A stretch of DNA of 41,074 nt from NCBI GenBank assembly GCA_007280905.1, contig QYQM01000094.1, forward strand, positions 1 to 41,074, written 5' to 3'. Under the pieces are notes generated by a model. That model was not told where the DNA came from, did no database searches, and saw nothing but the letters and a program-made list of their open reading frames with translations. The DNA comes from Porphyromonadaceae bacterium. GTDB lineage: Bacteria > Bacteroidota > Bacteroidia > Bacteroidales > UBA12481. Positions 9,701-17,938 of the stretch are shown piece by piece; the first letter of the stretch is position 1; each line of letters starts with the position of its first letter. The position numbers and the translations under genes were made by a program.

Positions 9701-10114
9701 TACCTTATTGTCGATAATACGGGTTACCCCGCCGATGTTGGTTTCATCTTTACCCGAAACCAGGCCAATATTGCTTTGCCGGTAATCTGACAACCGGTTA
9801 TACACTAAAAATATGATTCGTTTGGACAAGGAATACTCGAAGAAATTCTCAAGCCTGGTCAATTCACGGTAGGCAAACCGGCTCACATATTCGGCCAGTT
9901 CCTTTCCTTTGGGATAGAAATATACGTCATAACGGTCAAACCGGTAAAAAGATGCGAAGAACTCACTTTCGAGCACTTCCGACTTTGGATATTGAATACG
10001 GTTCTTTCCAAAGCTCATATTGAGTCCATTATAGAACTGAGCCCTGGCCGGATGGCCGGTCAGGAAAATGATTACCATGAGTAATCCCAATAATATCCTT
10101 GTAATTCTACCCAT
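6794..10114 (-). CDS. Large outer-membrane protein: degenerate peptidase domain, WD40-like propeller, Omp85-like barrel
   Basis: 1106 residues. Signal peptide 1-26 (ITRILLGLLMVIIFLTG to ARAQ). Residues about 50-270 resemble the peptidase-MA/gluzincin fold seen before PD40 repeats in Bacteroidota proteins, but the place where HExxH is expected reads ITEVIMQEM (about residue 165), so catalysis is unlikely. Residues about 300-640 hold repeated PDG-YIAYTSN and IFVYN-like blades of a TolB/DPP-IV-type beta-propeller. A Ser/Ala/Thr-rich linker follows (about 640-720). From about 740 to the C-terminal LSLSLDF the sequence is strand-rich and ends in Phe, as in surface-antigen/BamA-like barrels. It starts 9 nt before the upstream M20 gene's coding region on the same strand. 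The role is unknown; a surface assembly or binding scaffold is an inference. Confidence 0.8.
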   Translation of the reverse strand: MGRITRILLGLLMVIIFLTGHPARAQFYNGLNMSFGKNRIQYPKSEVLESEFFASFYRFDRYDVYFYPKGKELAEYVSRFAYRELTRLENFFEYSLSKRIIFLVYNRLSDYRQSNIGLVSGKDETNIGGVTRIIDNKVFLYFGGDYRKFDQQILAAITEVIMQEMLYGGTMRDRLASSTLLNLPEWYYNGLISFLSKGWDVETENRVKDGILSGRFDKFNRLEGQDAIYAGHSIWNFISEAFGKSVIPTIVYFTRINRNISSGFLNVLGTTLNALSYEWLNFYKTRYAEVAHQGDRPDSQLVKLKNRKGTEFLRARISPDGHYIAYTSNSEGQIRVMLYDVQTNKSKKIYQTGAKLGQIEDYSFPALAWHPSSGLLSMIMEYKGKIRYSLYPLDTRKWEHQEIKLYDKILDYSYSDDGLNLVLSGVINGQSDIFVYNLVANTSERITNDRADDFSPRFIDKSSRIIFTSNRKDISLEEQNDKQLQQQNLDIFIYDYTAKADHLIRLAEDEYVDRFQPDRLADHKYYYLGDDNGLRNRYMAEYDSAIISIDTTVHYSFSTKSTPLTNYSRNILDQSFSKSTNEWSSLIYSNGKYKLARGTLNQALPAAAPLPITAFRTKLSRDLARQDSIRTAAASAASVTVTPSLPHRPLTLTPDTLAQKTGININNYVFEAERNAPASTARSQRISDPGLKDPVTGRVFDFPPLRIYQPAFYINYLASQVDFTFLNSSYQSFTGGAVYYNPGFNMLFKVGTQDLFEDYKLIGGVRFGADFESNEYMLSFENLKKRLDKEIIFHRQVYQTPTQDYSSIVKATTQELFYLLKYPFSQVNALKATLNGRIDRYSFLSTDQQNMNKKGITKYWAGLKLEYIFDNTRMITLNLYEGIRYKVFGEYYQQVNGNWSDVFIVGADIRHYQPIHRTLIWANRFAASTSFGGSRLIYYLGGVDNWINLSRTVPTFDSSMPIDTTQSFVYQTLATNMRGFSQNIRNGNSFAVFNSELRWPIFRYFANKPINSDFLNNFQIVGFFDLGTAWSGPTPWDKRNHLNREVIKNGPLIIVIDKGNEPIVSGFGFGLRSRLLGYFVRADWAWGIENHTILPRIFYLSLSLDF

Positions 10115-10137
10115 CGCTAATTGACGGTTGAAATTAT

Positions 10138-10145
10138 TAATTTTG
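10138..10145 (+). promoter_or_regulatory. Candidate Bacteroidota -7 box (TAATTTTG) for the DUF1573-meaB operon
   Basis: TAATTTTG fits the TAnnTTTG consensus and sits 30 nt upstream of the ATG at 10176, a sensible leader length. A convincing -33 TTTG at the usual spacing is not seen, so confidence is moderate to low. Confidence 0.4.
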
Positions 10146-10175
10146 ATTTGTTTTACTCTTACTAATTCTGATAAT

Positions 10176-11273
10176 ATGAAACGATTGATAATAGCTCTTT
10201 GTTTGGTTATTATGGAAGGTCAATTTTACAATAATTATGCCCAGTTTACCGAACCTTCCATAACTTTTGATAAAACAAGTTTCAATTTCGGCAATATCAA
10301 CGAACTTGACGGATTAAAAACTCATGTTTTCAGTTTCACCAACAATGGTAGTCAGCCCCTTATTATAAATGACATTACTTCTACCTGCGGGTGCACTGTT
10401 CCTGAATGGATCAAGGAGCCGATACCTCCGGGCGGTACCGGAACAGTAAAAGTCACCTTTGACCCGCTTGGCAGACCCGGGGCTTTTCGTAAAAACATCG
10501 CAGTAAAAACCAATGCCCGGGAATCAACGGTTGTTCTTTATATTGTCGGATTGGTAAGTCCGAAACCCAAAACGGTAGCCGATGATTTTCCGATTAAGAT
10601 AGGGAACCTGCGGTTGGCAACCAATCATGTTTCGATGCAAACGGTTCTGAATTCTCAGATCAAGGTTGATACGGTCCGGATTTTTAACGACAGCGACTCC
10701 CTCCTGAATGTATCCATTTCCGATGCCCCTGTGCATCTTTCCTTCTCAGTATTGCCACCTTCGCTGGAACCAAAAAAGAGAGGGCTGATTTATGTGGCAT
10801 TTGACGCCAGGAAGATGAATGACTGGGGTTTTGTGCTGAGCCGGGTAATTTTTAGATTGAACGGAGTTCCCGTCACGGAAAATATGCTTGCCGTTAGTGC
10901 AACGATTCAGGAGGATTTCAGCAAGTTAACGCCTGAGCAGAAGTTATCGGCTCCAAGGGCAAAGCTGGATGAGGAATCATTTAATTTCGGTACGATAACT
11001 CCAGGACAACCTGTTGCTCATGATTTCATACTCAAGAATGAAGGTAAGGATCCGTTAATCATTCGAAAAATATCAACCACCTGCGGGTGTACTGCCTCAA
11101 AACCTGACAAATACGAAATCAAAGGCGGAGAATCTACAACATTAAAATGCACTTTTGACAGCCGTGGGAAAATCGGCAAGCAATTCCAGACAGTAACCTT
11201 GATCGTAAATGATCCGTTACAATCAATGCTGGTATTACGTTTCATCGGGAATGTTGAATCCACCGGCAAATAG
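10176..11273 (+). CDS. Exported protein with two DUF1573 (Ig-like) domains
   Basis: 365 residues from the ATG at 10176; the frame is open from 10128, but the inner start gives a proper signal peptide (KRLIIALCLVIMEGQFYNNYAQ). Two DUF1573 repeats are clear, each with a FNFG start and a TCGCT motif: about residues 31-130 (FNFGNINELDG, STCGCTVPEW) and 265-360 (FNFGTITPGQ, TTCGCTASKP). Between them is an Ig-like segment without the Cys motif. DUF1573 proteins are abundant exported proteins of Bacteroidota with unknown function, related in fold to ASPM/SPD-2/Hydin beta-sandwiches. The stop is one base from the start of meaB, so the two are cotranscribed, although no functional link is known. Confidence 0.85.
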   Translation: MKRLIIALCLVIMEGQFYNNYAQFTEPSITFDKTSFNFGNINELDGLKTHVFSFTNNGSQPLIINDITSTCGCTVPEWIKEPIPPGGTGTVKVTFDPLGRPGAFRKNIAVKTNARESTVVLYIVGLVSPKPKTVADDFPIKIGNLRLATNHVSMQTVLNSQIKVDTVRIFNDSDSLLNVSISDAPVHLSFSVLPPSLEPKKRGLIYVAFDARKMNDWGFVLSRVIFRLNGVPVTENMLAVSATIQEDFSKLTPEQKLSAPRAKLDEESFNFGTITPGQPVAHDFILKNEGKDPLIIRKISTTCGCTASKPDKYEIKGGESTTLKCTFDSRGKIGKQFQTVTLIVNDPLQSMLVLRFIGNVESTGK

Positions 11274-11274
11274 T

Positions 11275-12411
11275 ATGGAAGATCAGAATCAGCCCAATCA
11301 GAAATTAGATTCTGCTCTGAGGGTTAATTCAGGGATCGACCAGCCACCGTCGGTTGATCCGAAAGCAGCACAGCGCTTCATCAGGAAAAGGAAGACGATA
11401 CTTTCAGCAAAAGAATATGTTGATGGGATTCTTGCGGGTGACCGGACGGTTCTGAGCCGGGGAATTACCCTGATTGAAAGCCATCGGCCCGACCATGTAA
11501 ATATTGCTCAGGAGATAATAACCGGTTGTTTACCTCATTCCGGGCGGTCCATCAGGATTGGTATCACCGGCGTTCCCGGAGTCGGGAAAAGTTCATTTAT
11601 CGAAGTGCTTGGAAGCTATCTGACCAGGCAGGGAAAAAGGCTTGCTGTACTGGCTATTGACCCCAGTAGTGAAAGATCTAAAGGAAGCATTCTGGGAGAC
11701 AAAACCAGGATGGAAAATTTGAGTAATGATCCGAAAGCTTTTATCCGTCCTTCTCCTGCGGCAGGCTCACTGGGAGGTGTAGCCCGTAAAACCAGGGAAA
11801 CCATGATTCTTTGCGAAGCAGCAGGATTTGATGTGGTATTTATTGAAACTGTTGGCGTTGGCCAATCCGAAACTGCCGTTCATTCCATGGTCGACTTTTT
11901 CCTGCTACTGATGTTGGCCGGAGCCGGCGACGAATTACAGGGTATCAAGCGGGGTATAATGGAAATGGCTGATACTATTGCGATTACTAAAGCTGATGGA
12001 GATAATGTCAGAGCTTCTGATCTGGCTTGTATGGAATACCGGAATGCCCTTCACCTGTTTCCTCCGCCTGAAAGTGGCTGGTCGCCAAAGGTAATCGCCG
12101 TTTCTGCCCGTGAAAACCGGGGACTGGACACCCTGTTGGGTATATTCTCAGACTATTTTGATCACGTTAATGCCAATGGATTTCTTGAAAAACGACGTAG
12201 GGAACAATCGAGGCACTGGTTGTTTACAACCATTCAGGAACAGCTTCTGGATGGTTTCTATCGTGATCCGCATATTGCCAGGAGAATAAAAGATGTTGAA
12301 AAGAAGGTGATGGAAGGCCGGATGACTTCTTTCCAGGGAGCAATTAAATTGATCGGGGAGTATCACAGGGAGGAGCGTGAACAGCATGGCTCCTCCCCCA
12401 CCCAATCATGA
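11275..12411 (+). CDS. meaB: Methylmalonyl-CoA mutase-associated G-protein chaperone
   Basis: GTPase of the MeaB/ArgK (G3E) family that gates adenosylcobalamin loading and protects methylmalonyl-CoA mutase. 378 residues from the ATG at 11275 (one nt after the preceding stop). The longer open frame to 11209 lies inside the DUF1573 gene and is unlikely to be used. Motifs: P-loop GVPGVGKSSF, switch region AIDPSSERSKGSILGD, IETVGVGQSE, base-recognition ITKADGDN, and the C-terminal dimerisation segment. The N-terminal 35 residues are low in similarity and probably disordered. No mutase gene is in the window. The 3' end overlaps the convergent serine hydrolase by 6 nt. Confidence 0.94.
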   Translation: MEDQNQPNQKLDSALRVNSGIDQPPSVDPKAAQRFIRKRKTILSAKEYVDGILAGDRTVLSRGITLIESHRPDHVNIAQEIITGCLPHSGRSIRIGITGVPGVGKSSFIEVLGSYLTRQGKRLAVLAIDPSSERSKGSILGDKTRMENLSNDPKAFIRPSPAAGSLGGVARKTRETMILCEAAGFDVVFIETVGVGQSETAVHSMVDFFLLLMLAGAGDELQGIKRGIMEMADTIAITKADGDNVRASDLACMEYRNALHLFPPPESGWSPKVIAVSARENRGLDTLLGIFSDYFDHVNANGFLEKRRREQSRHWLFTTIQEQLLDGFYRDPHIARRIKDVEKKVMEGRMTSFQGAIKLIGEYHREEREQHGSSPTQS

Positions 12412-13548
12412 TCCCGCAATTTCGAGGCCTGCATTGAGCCATGTGAAAAAATCTGCGGGAGTGCCAGCTATCCGTTCGGTTGCACGTTTGTGCCCCAATC
12501 GCACAATTACGGTGTTCAGTTCCGGGACAACGATAATATACTGGCCATTTATTCCTCTCATATAATAAACCTGGTAGCCCCTGTATTTCATTAACCACCA
12601 TTGCCAGCCATAATAATCTACATTTTTGCCATTCTCATCGATCAAATGACTGACCGGGGTGAGTGCCTGATTAAGATATGATTCCGACACAAGTTGTTTA
12701 TCATTCCATTTACCATGATTGAGAATGAGCTGACCAAAACGGGCAAAATCCCTTACGTCGGTATTAAAGCAGCAGTATGCTTTTTCAACACCATTGGGTT
12801 TATCGATTGACCAAAGAGCATCATGTCGGGCCCCCATCGGTTTCCACAATTTTTCTGACGCGTAAGAACTAACCTTTTGGTGTGTAGCACTTTCAATGAT
12901 CATGGCCAACAATTGGGTATTACCGCTTTTATAGTCATAGAACTTGCCAGGTTCGCGCATGACAGTCTGATTCAGCACCAATCCGGGCAGATCTTTGCCA
13001 TAGTAACCTTTGGTTGTCATAGAAAACGCACTTGAATAGGCCTCATCCCAGCTCAGGCCCGAACTCATTTCCAGCAGATGACGGATGGTGACCTTGGCTT
13101 TATCTCCTTCCTTGAATTCGGGAAGAAAATCCCCGGTTGGCTGATCAACACTTTGAATATATCCTTCATCCAGAGCAATTCCGATCAGAAGGGATATAAT
13201 AGATTTGGCCATTGAAAAGGAGTTCGATTTCGAATCAGATGAATAGCCCTCCCAATATTTCTCAAACAGAATCTTTTGATCCTTTACAACCAGAAAGGCC
13301 ACGGTTTTGTATTTTTCAAATTCCTTTTTGTAAGCATCTGGAATGTTTTTCTGGTTATAGCCGGGAACCTCGGCCCATGGCTCATAATTTCCAGCTGCTA
13401 CCACACGATTATCAAAAATGGTATAATCATCAATATCAACCTGTTGATAAATCAATGCTTTTCGCAGGTATTGAGGGCAAACAGCATAGGCAACTGCCAG
13501 AACTGCAATGATGATCAACAGGATGCGGGTGAAGCGAAATTTTTTCAT
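12406..13548 (-). CDS. Membrane-anchored beta-lactamase-fold serine hydrolase (NylB-like)
   Basis: 380 residues with an N-terminal hydrophobic anchor or signal (about 8-24). The class C beta-lactamase/esterase fold is shown by the SxxK motif S112-M-A-K115 in FSMAKSII, the Tyr motif Y206-K-S-G-N in DYKSGNTQLL, and the RHLLEMSSGLSW stretch at 156-167 typical of PF00144. The Y-x-S-G-N form resembles 6-aminohexanoate-dimer hydrolase (NylB) relatives rather than true beta-lactamases. The substrate is unknown; an esterase or peptidase acting in the periplasm is the likeliest. Convergent overlap with meaB is 6 nt. Upstream lies the hairpin repeat at 13577-13629. Confidence 0.88.
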   Translation of the reverse strand: MKKFRFTRILLIIIAVLAVAYAVCPQYLRKALIYQQVDIDDYTIFDNRVVAAGNYEPWAEVPGYNQKNIPDAYKKEFEKYKTVAFLVVKDQKILFEKYWEGYSSDSKSNSFSMAKSIISLLIGIALDEGYIQSVDQPTGDFLPEFKEGDKAKVTIRHLLEMSSGLSWDEAYSSAFSMTTKGYYGKDLPGLVLNQTVMREPGKFYDYKSGNTQLLAMIIESATHQKVSSYASEKLWKPMGARHDALWSIDKPNGVEKAYCCFNTDVRDFARFGQLILNHGKWNDKQLVSESYLNQALTPVSHLIDENGKNVDYYGWQWWLMKYRGYQVYYMRGINGQYIIVVPELNTVIVRLGHKRATERIAGTPADFFTWLNAGLEIAGS

Positions 13549-13576
13549 AACAATTTCATGTTATTTGGGTTTGACT

Positions 13577-13629
13577 GTAGAAACGCATAATTGCGTCTTA
13601 GGTAGAGACGCAATTATGTGTCTCTACCT
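13577..13629. repeat. Paired inverted repeat, GTAGAGACGC-type hairpin
   Basis: The unit at 13600-13629 folds into a 13-bp stem (aggtagagacgca with tgtgtctctacct, one G-T wobble) and a 4-nt loop. The unit just before it (13577-13600) is a diverged reverse-complement copy. It lies between two divergent start codons, so it is not an ordinary terminator. Similar hairpins are common dispersed repeats in Bacteroidota and Cyanobacteria, from memory. Confidence 0.65.
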
Positions 13630-13692
13630 AATATTTCATCTGAAAAATACAATAATTGGCTGTAATTTTACAAGTTTTTAATTTGAAAACCC

Positions 13693-15084
13693 ATGAATTA
13701 CGATTTGATAGTGGTAGGCAGCGGTCCGGGAGGATATGTTGCGGCCATCAGGGCTTCGCAGCTTGGTCTTAAAACAGCTGTTATAGAGAAAGCCGAACTG
13801 GGTGGTATTTGTCTGAATTGGGGTTGTATACCAACCAAATCATTACTGAAATCCGCACAAGTTTTTGATTATGTGAAGCATGCCTCTGATTTTGGAGTGA
13901 TTGTTGAAGGTACGGTAAAGCCGGATTTCATTGGTATTATTGGCAGGAGCAGATCGGTTGCAGAAGGAATGAGCAAAGGGGTTCAATTTCTGTTAAAGAA
14001 AAACAAGATTGAAGTCATCCAGGGATCCGGGAAGCTTGCCGGATCAGGAAAGGTCACTGTTACAGATCATACAGGTGCCGAAACGGTTTATGAAGCCCGG
14101 AACATTATCCTGGCAACCGGAGCAAGATCGAAAGAGCTGCCCAATCTGACACAGGATGGAAAGAAAATCATCGGGTATCGTGATGCTCTGGCACTCGAAA
14201 AATTGCCGGTTTCGATGGTGGTAGTGGGATCAGGAGCGATAGGCACCGAATTCGCATCATTTTATAATAGCATGGGAACCGATGTTACCCTGGTTGAGTT
14301 TTTACCGGAAATTGTTCCGCTTGAAGATGAAGAAGTTTCAAAGGCACTGGCCCGTTCGCTAAAAAAAGCCGGAATTAAGATCATGACCGAATCCTCAGTG
14401 GAATCAGTCGAAATCAAAGGTGAAACATGTCTGGTTTCCATTAAAACCAAAAAAGGTATTGAAATCAGGGAGGCAGAAATAGTTCTGTCGGCAGTTGGGG
14501 TAACGGCAAACCTGGAAAATCTTGGACTCGAAGCTGCCGGTGTACTACTAGAAAAGGGAAAAGTCAAGGTAGATCAGTATTACTGCACATCAGTACCCGG
14601 AATCTATGCCATAGGGGATATTGTACCCGGACAGGCACTGGCTCATGTAGCTTCGGCTGAGGGGATAATCTGTGTGGAAAAAATTGCCGGACTGAATCCT
14701 GAACCGCTGGATTACAACAATATACCCGGATGCACCTATACCACCCCGGAAGTTGCATCAGTGGGATACACCGAAAAAGCTGCTAAAGAAGCCGGTTTCG
14801 ATATCAAGGTAGGCAAGTTTCCTTTTACAGCCTCCGGAAAAGCCAGTGCCGCCGGAGCAAAGGATGGATTTGTGAAGCTCATTTTCGATTCAATGCATGG
14901 TGAATTGTTGGGAGCTCATCTGATCGGAAGCAATGTTACTGAAATGATTGCTGAACTCGTTGTGGCCCGAAAGTTGGAAATCACAGGACACGAGTTGATC
15001 AAAACGGTTCATCCCCACCCCACTATGTCAGAAGCAATCATGGAAGCTGCAGCTTCTGCTTTTGGAGAAGTTATTCATCTTTAA
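13693..15084 (+). CDS. lpdA: Dihydrolipoyl dehydrogenase (E3)
   Basis: Flavoprotein that reoxidises dihydrolipoamide of 2-oxo-acid dehydrogenases and the glycine cleavage system with NAD+. 463 residues with the FAD-binding GSGPGGYVAA (9-18), the redox-active disulfide C40/C45 in GGICLNWGCIPTK, the NAD-binding GSGAIGTEFAS, the FAD-binding YAIGDI motif, and the C-terminal catalytic pair H442/E447 in VHPHPTMSE. It is the only E3 in the window, while E2 and E1 components lie at 36.6-40.3 kb without their own E3, so it could serve them. uvrA follows directly, its likely ATG 4 nt past the lpdA stop. Confidence 0.96.
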   Translation: MNYDLIVVGSGPGGYVAAIRASQLGLKTAVIEKAELGGICLNWGCIPTKSLLKSAQVFDYVKHASDFGVIVEGTVKPDFIGIIGRSRSVAEGMSKGVQFLLKKNKIEVIQGSGKLAGSGKVTVTDHTGAETVYEARNIILATGARSKELPNLTQDGKKIIGYRDALALEKLPVSMVVVGSGAIGTEFASFYNSMGTDVTLVEFLPEIVPLEDEEVSKALARSLKKAGIKIMTESSVESVEIKGETCLVSIKTKKGIEIREAEIVLSAVGVTANLENLGLEAAGVLLEKGKVKVDQYYCTSVPGIYAIGDIVPGQALAHVASAEGIICVEKIAGLNPEPLDYNNIPGCTYTTPEVASVGYTEKAAKEAGFDIKVGKFPFTASGKASAAGAKDGFVKLIFDSMHGELLGAHLIGSNVTEMIAELVVARKLEITGHELIKTVHPHPTMSEAIMEAAASAFGEVIHL

Positions 15085-15088
15085 TAAA

Positions 15089-17938
15089 ATGACAGGCGAC
15101 CAGTTTATTGAAGTTACCGGAGCTCGGGTACATAATCTTCGTAATGTTGATGTAAAAATTCCCCGTCATAAGCTTACGGTAATTACCGGGCTAAGTGGAA
15201 GCGGAAAATCTTCCCTGGCTTTTGACACGATCTATGCCGAGGGCCAGCGAAGATATATGGAAACCTTCTCTGCCTATGCCCGTCAGTTTCTCGGAAGCAT
15301 GGAGCGACCGGATGTGGATCAGATTACCGGATTAAGTCCGGTTATCTCGATTGAACAGAAAACAACCAGCAAGAATCCTAGAAGTACAGTTGGCACTACC
15401 ACTGAAATATATGATTTTCTAAGGCTTCTATATGCCCGTGCGTCAGAAGCATTTTCCTGGGAAACAGGAGAAAAGATGGTACGGTATACGGATGATCAGA
15501 TCCTGTCTAGAATTCTTGACAAATTTTCCGGTGAAAAGATTCTGATTCTCTCCCCTCTGGTAAAATCAAGGAAAGGTCATTATAAGGAATTATTTGAACA
15601 GGTCCGTAAAAAGGGATACATCTATGCCCGGATTGATGGTGCAATCAGGGAATTATTGCCAGGGCTGAAACTCGACCGGTATAAAACACACAATATTGAA
15701 ATGGTTGTGGACAGGCTGGTGGCCAGTCCGGATCAGTCCAGGCGCATGAAAGATTCGATCATGACAGCTATGAAGGAGGGAAAAGGAGTGATCCTGATCA
15801 CCGGATTTGAGGGACAAATGCCGACTTACTTCAGCCGCCACCTGATGTGCCCGACCACGGGAATTTCATATGATGAGCCGGCACCAAACAGCTTCTCATT
15901 TAACAGTCCACAGGGAGCCTGCCCGGTTTGTAAAGGGTTAGGTTATGTGCATGAGATCGACAACAGTAAGATTATCCCTGATGCTAAAATCAGTATAAAG
16001 GATGGAGGGATTGTTCCTTTGGGTAAATATCGCCAGAGCATGATTTTCTGGCAGCTTGAGGCTATCGCCCGGAAATATGGGTTCAAACTCGAGGATCCTA
16101 TATGTGATTTGCCTGAAGAGGTACTTCAGATTATCCTCCTTGGATCCGAGGAATCATTCAAACTCGAAAACACACCGCTTGGCTTATCGTCCAATTATTT
16201 TCTGAGTTTTGAAGGGATCGTAACCTATATTGGCCAGCAAAAGGATGAATCAACCTCAAAGAAGGCACAGAAATGGGCGGATCAGTTTATCCGTACCACC
16301 AGCTGCGCAGAATGTGAAGGCACAAGGCTCAAGAAGGAAAGCCTATACTTTAGGTTGGATAATAAGAATATTGCCGAGCTGGCAGAGATGGACATCTCGC
16401 AGCTTTTGAATTGGTTCGATGGTATCGAATCAAGGCTGTCATCCGCCCAGCAACAGATTGCCAGGGATGTACTGAAAGAGATCAGGGCCCGTCTAAAGTT
16501 TCTGCTGGATGTGGGATTAAATTACTTATCACTGAACCGGGCAACCCGAAGCTTATCAGGTGGAGAGGGGCAGCGGATCCGGTTAGCTACCCAGATCGGA
16601 TCGCAACTGGTTAATGTCCTGTATATTCTTGATGAGCCTAGTATCGGGCTGCATCACCGGGACAATCTCCAGCTGATCAACGCTCTGAAACAATTGCGTG
16701 ACCTTGGAAATTCAGTGATTGTTGTTGAGCATGATGAGGATATGATCCTCTCGGCTGATTATGTCATCGACATGGGCCCTCATGCCGGTCGACATGGCGG
16801 TATGGTGGTTGCTACCGGAAAACCCGCTGATATTATACAGGCAGATACCCTGACCGGTGCTTACCTGAAAGGAGAGAAGAGGATCGGAGTTCCGTCCATC
16901 CGCAGGAAATCCGATGGCAAACAGTTGGTACTTAAGGGAGCCAGGGGGCACAATCTAAAGAATGTTAACATCAGCATTCCCCTTGGACAGTTTATTTGTA
17001 TTACGGGCGTTTCAGGCAGCGGAAAATCATCACTGATAAATGAAACCCTGCATCCTATCCTGAGTCAGGCCTTTTATAATTCAGTTCAGGATCCCCTGCC
17101 TTACGAGTCGATCAAAGGCATTGAACTGATTGACAAGGTAATAGAGGTTGATCAATCGCCGATTGGCCGTACACCCAGATCTAATCCGGCAACCTATACC
17201 GGTGTATTTGGGGAAATCAGAAAATTGCTGGCAAAACTACCGGAATCTCAGGTCAGGGGCTATGAACCGGGACGATTCTCATTTAACGTCAAAGGTGGGC
17301 GTTGTGAAACCTGTCAGGGTGCAGGGGTAAAAACCATTGTAATGAATTTCCTCCCGGATGTGTATGTGCATTGTGAAGCTTGCAACGGAAAAAGGTATAA
17401 CCGTGAAACACTGGAAGTCAGATATAAAGGAAAATCTATTTCTGATATTCTGGACATGACCATCAGCCAGTCGATGGAATTTTTCGAGAACTCCCCCAAT
17501 ATTGTTCGGGCCTTACGGACTTTAAACGACGTTGGATTGGGGTATATTACACTCGGCCAATCGTCCACCACCCTATCCGGAGGCGAATCACAGCGGGTGA
17601 AACTCGCCAACGAACTGGCCAAAAAAGATACCGGGCGGACGCTTTATATCCTGGATGAACCGACTACCGGGTTACATTTTGAAGATATCCGGGTATTGCT
17701 CGGTGTGCTGAACAGATTGGTTGAGAAAGGCAACACGGTTGTTGTGATTGAACATAACATGGAAGTCATTAAAGTGGCTGATTACATTATTGATCTGGGC
17801 CCTGAAGGGGGACTTTCCGGTGGAAAGATTGTGGCTGCCGGAAAACCGGAGGAAATAATTCTTAACAAGGATTCATATACTGGAAAATTTCTAAAAGAAG
17901 TATTAACTTCATACCATAAATTAAATAAGTCAATATGA
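15089..17938 (+). CDS. uvrA: Excinuclease ABC subunit A
   Basis: DNA damage sensor of nucleotide excision repair; a dimeric ABC ATPase that loads UvrB. 949 residues from the ATG at 15089. The frame is open to 15062 inside lpdA, but MTGDQFIEVTGARVHNL is the usual UvrA beginning. Landmarks in order: Walker A GLSGSGKSSLAFD, EGQRRYMETFSAYARQFL, zinc-module cysteines CPVCKG and CAECEGT, first signature SGGEGQR, second Walker A GVSGSGKSSLIN, the DNA-binding zinc finger CETCQG ... CEACNG, second signature SGGESQR, and Walker B LYILDEPTTGLH. Its stop overlaps the next gene by 4 nt (ATGA). Confidence 0.97.
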   Translation: MTGDQFIEVTGARVHNLRNVDVKIPRHKLTVITGLSGSGKSSLAFDTIYAEGQRRYMETFSAYARQFLGSMERPDVDQITGLSPVISIEQKTTSKNPRSTVGTTTEIYDFLRLLYARASEAFSWETGEKMVRYTDDQILSRILDKFSGEKILILSPLVKSRKGHYKELFEQVRKKGYIYARIDGAIRELLPGLKLDRYKTHNIEMVVDRLVASPDQSRRMKDSIMTAMKEGKGVILITGFEGQMPTYFSRHLMCPTTGISYDEPAPNSFSFNSPQGACPVCKGLGYVHEIDNSKIIPDAKISIKDGGIVPLGKYRQSMIFWQLEAIARKYGFKLEDPICDLPEEVLQIILLGSEESFKLENTPLGLSSNYFLSFEGIVTYIGQQKDESTSKKAQKWADQFIRTTSCAECEGTRLKKESLYFRLDNKNIAELAEMDISQLLNWFDGIESRLSSAQQQIARDVLKEIRARLKFLLDVGLNYLSLNRATRSLSGGEGQRIRLATQIGSQLVNVLYILDEPSIGLHHRDNLQLINALKQLRDLGNSVIVVEHDEDMILSADYVIDMGPHAGRHGGMVVATGKPADIIQADTLTGAYLKGEKRIGVPSIRRKSDGKQLVLKGARGHNLKNVNISIPLGQFICITGVSGSGKSSLINETLHPILSQAFYNSVQDPLPYESIKGIELIDKVIEVDQSPIGRTPRSNPATYTGVFGEIRKLLAKLPESQVRGYEPGRFSFNVKGGRCETCQGAGVKTIVMNFLPDVYVHCEACNGKRYNRETLEVRYKGKSISDILDMTISQSMEFFENSPNIVRALRTLNDVGLGYITLGQSSTTLSGGESQRVKLANELAKKDTGRTLYILDEPTTGLHFEDIRVLLGVLNRLVEKGNTVVVIEHNMEVIKVADYIIDLGPEGGLSGGKIVAAGKPEEIILNKDSYTGKFLKEVLTSYHKLNKSI

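Noticed and set aside
13577-13629. Transcription terminator
   Set aside because: It lies between divergent starts and has no T-run on either side, so a dispersed repeat is more likely.
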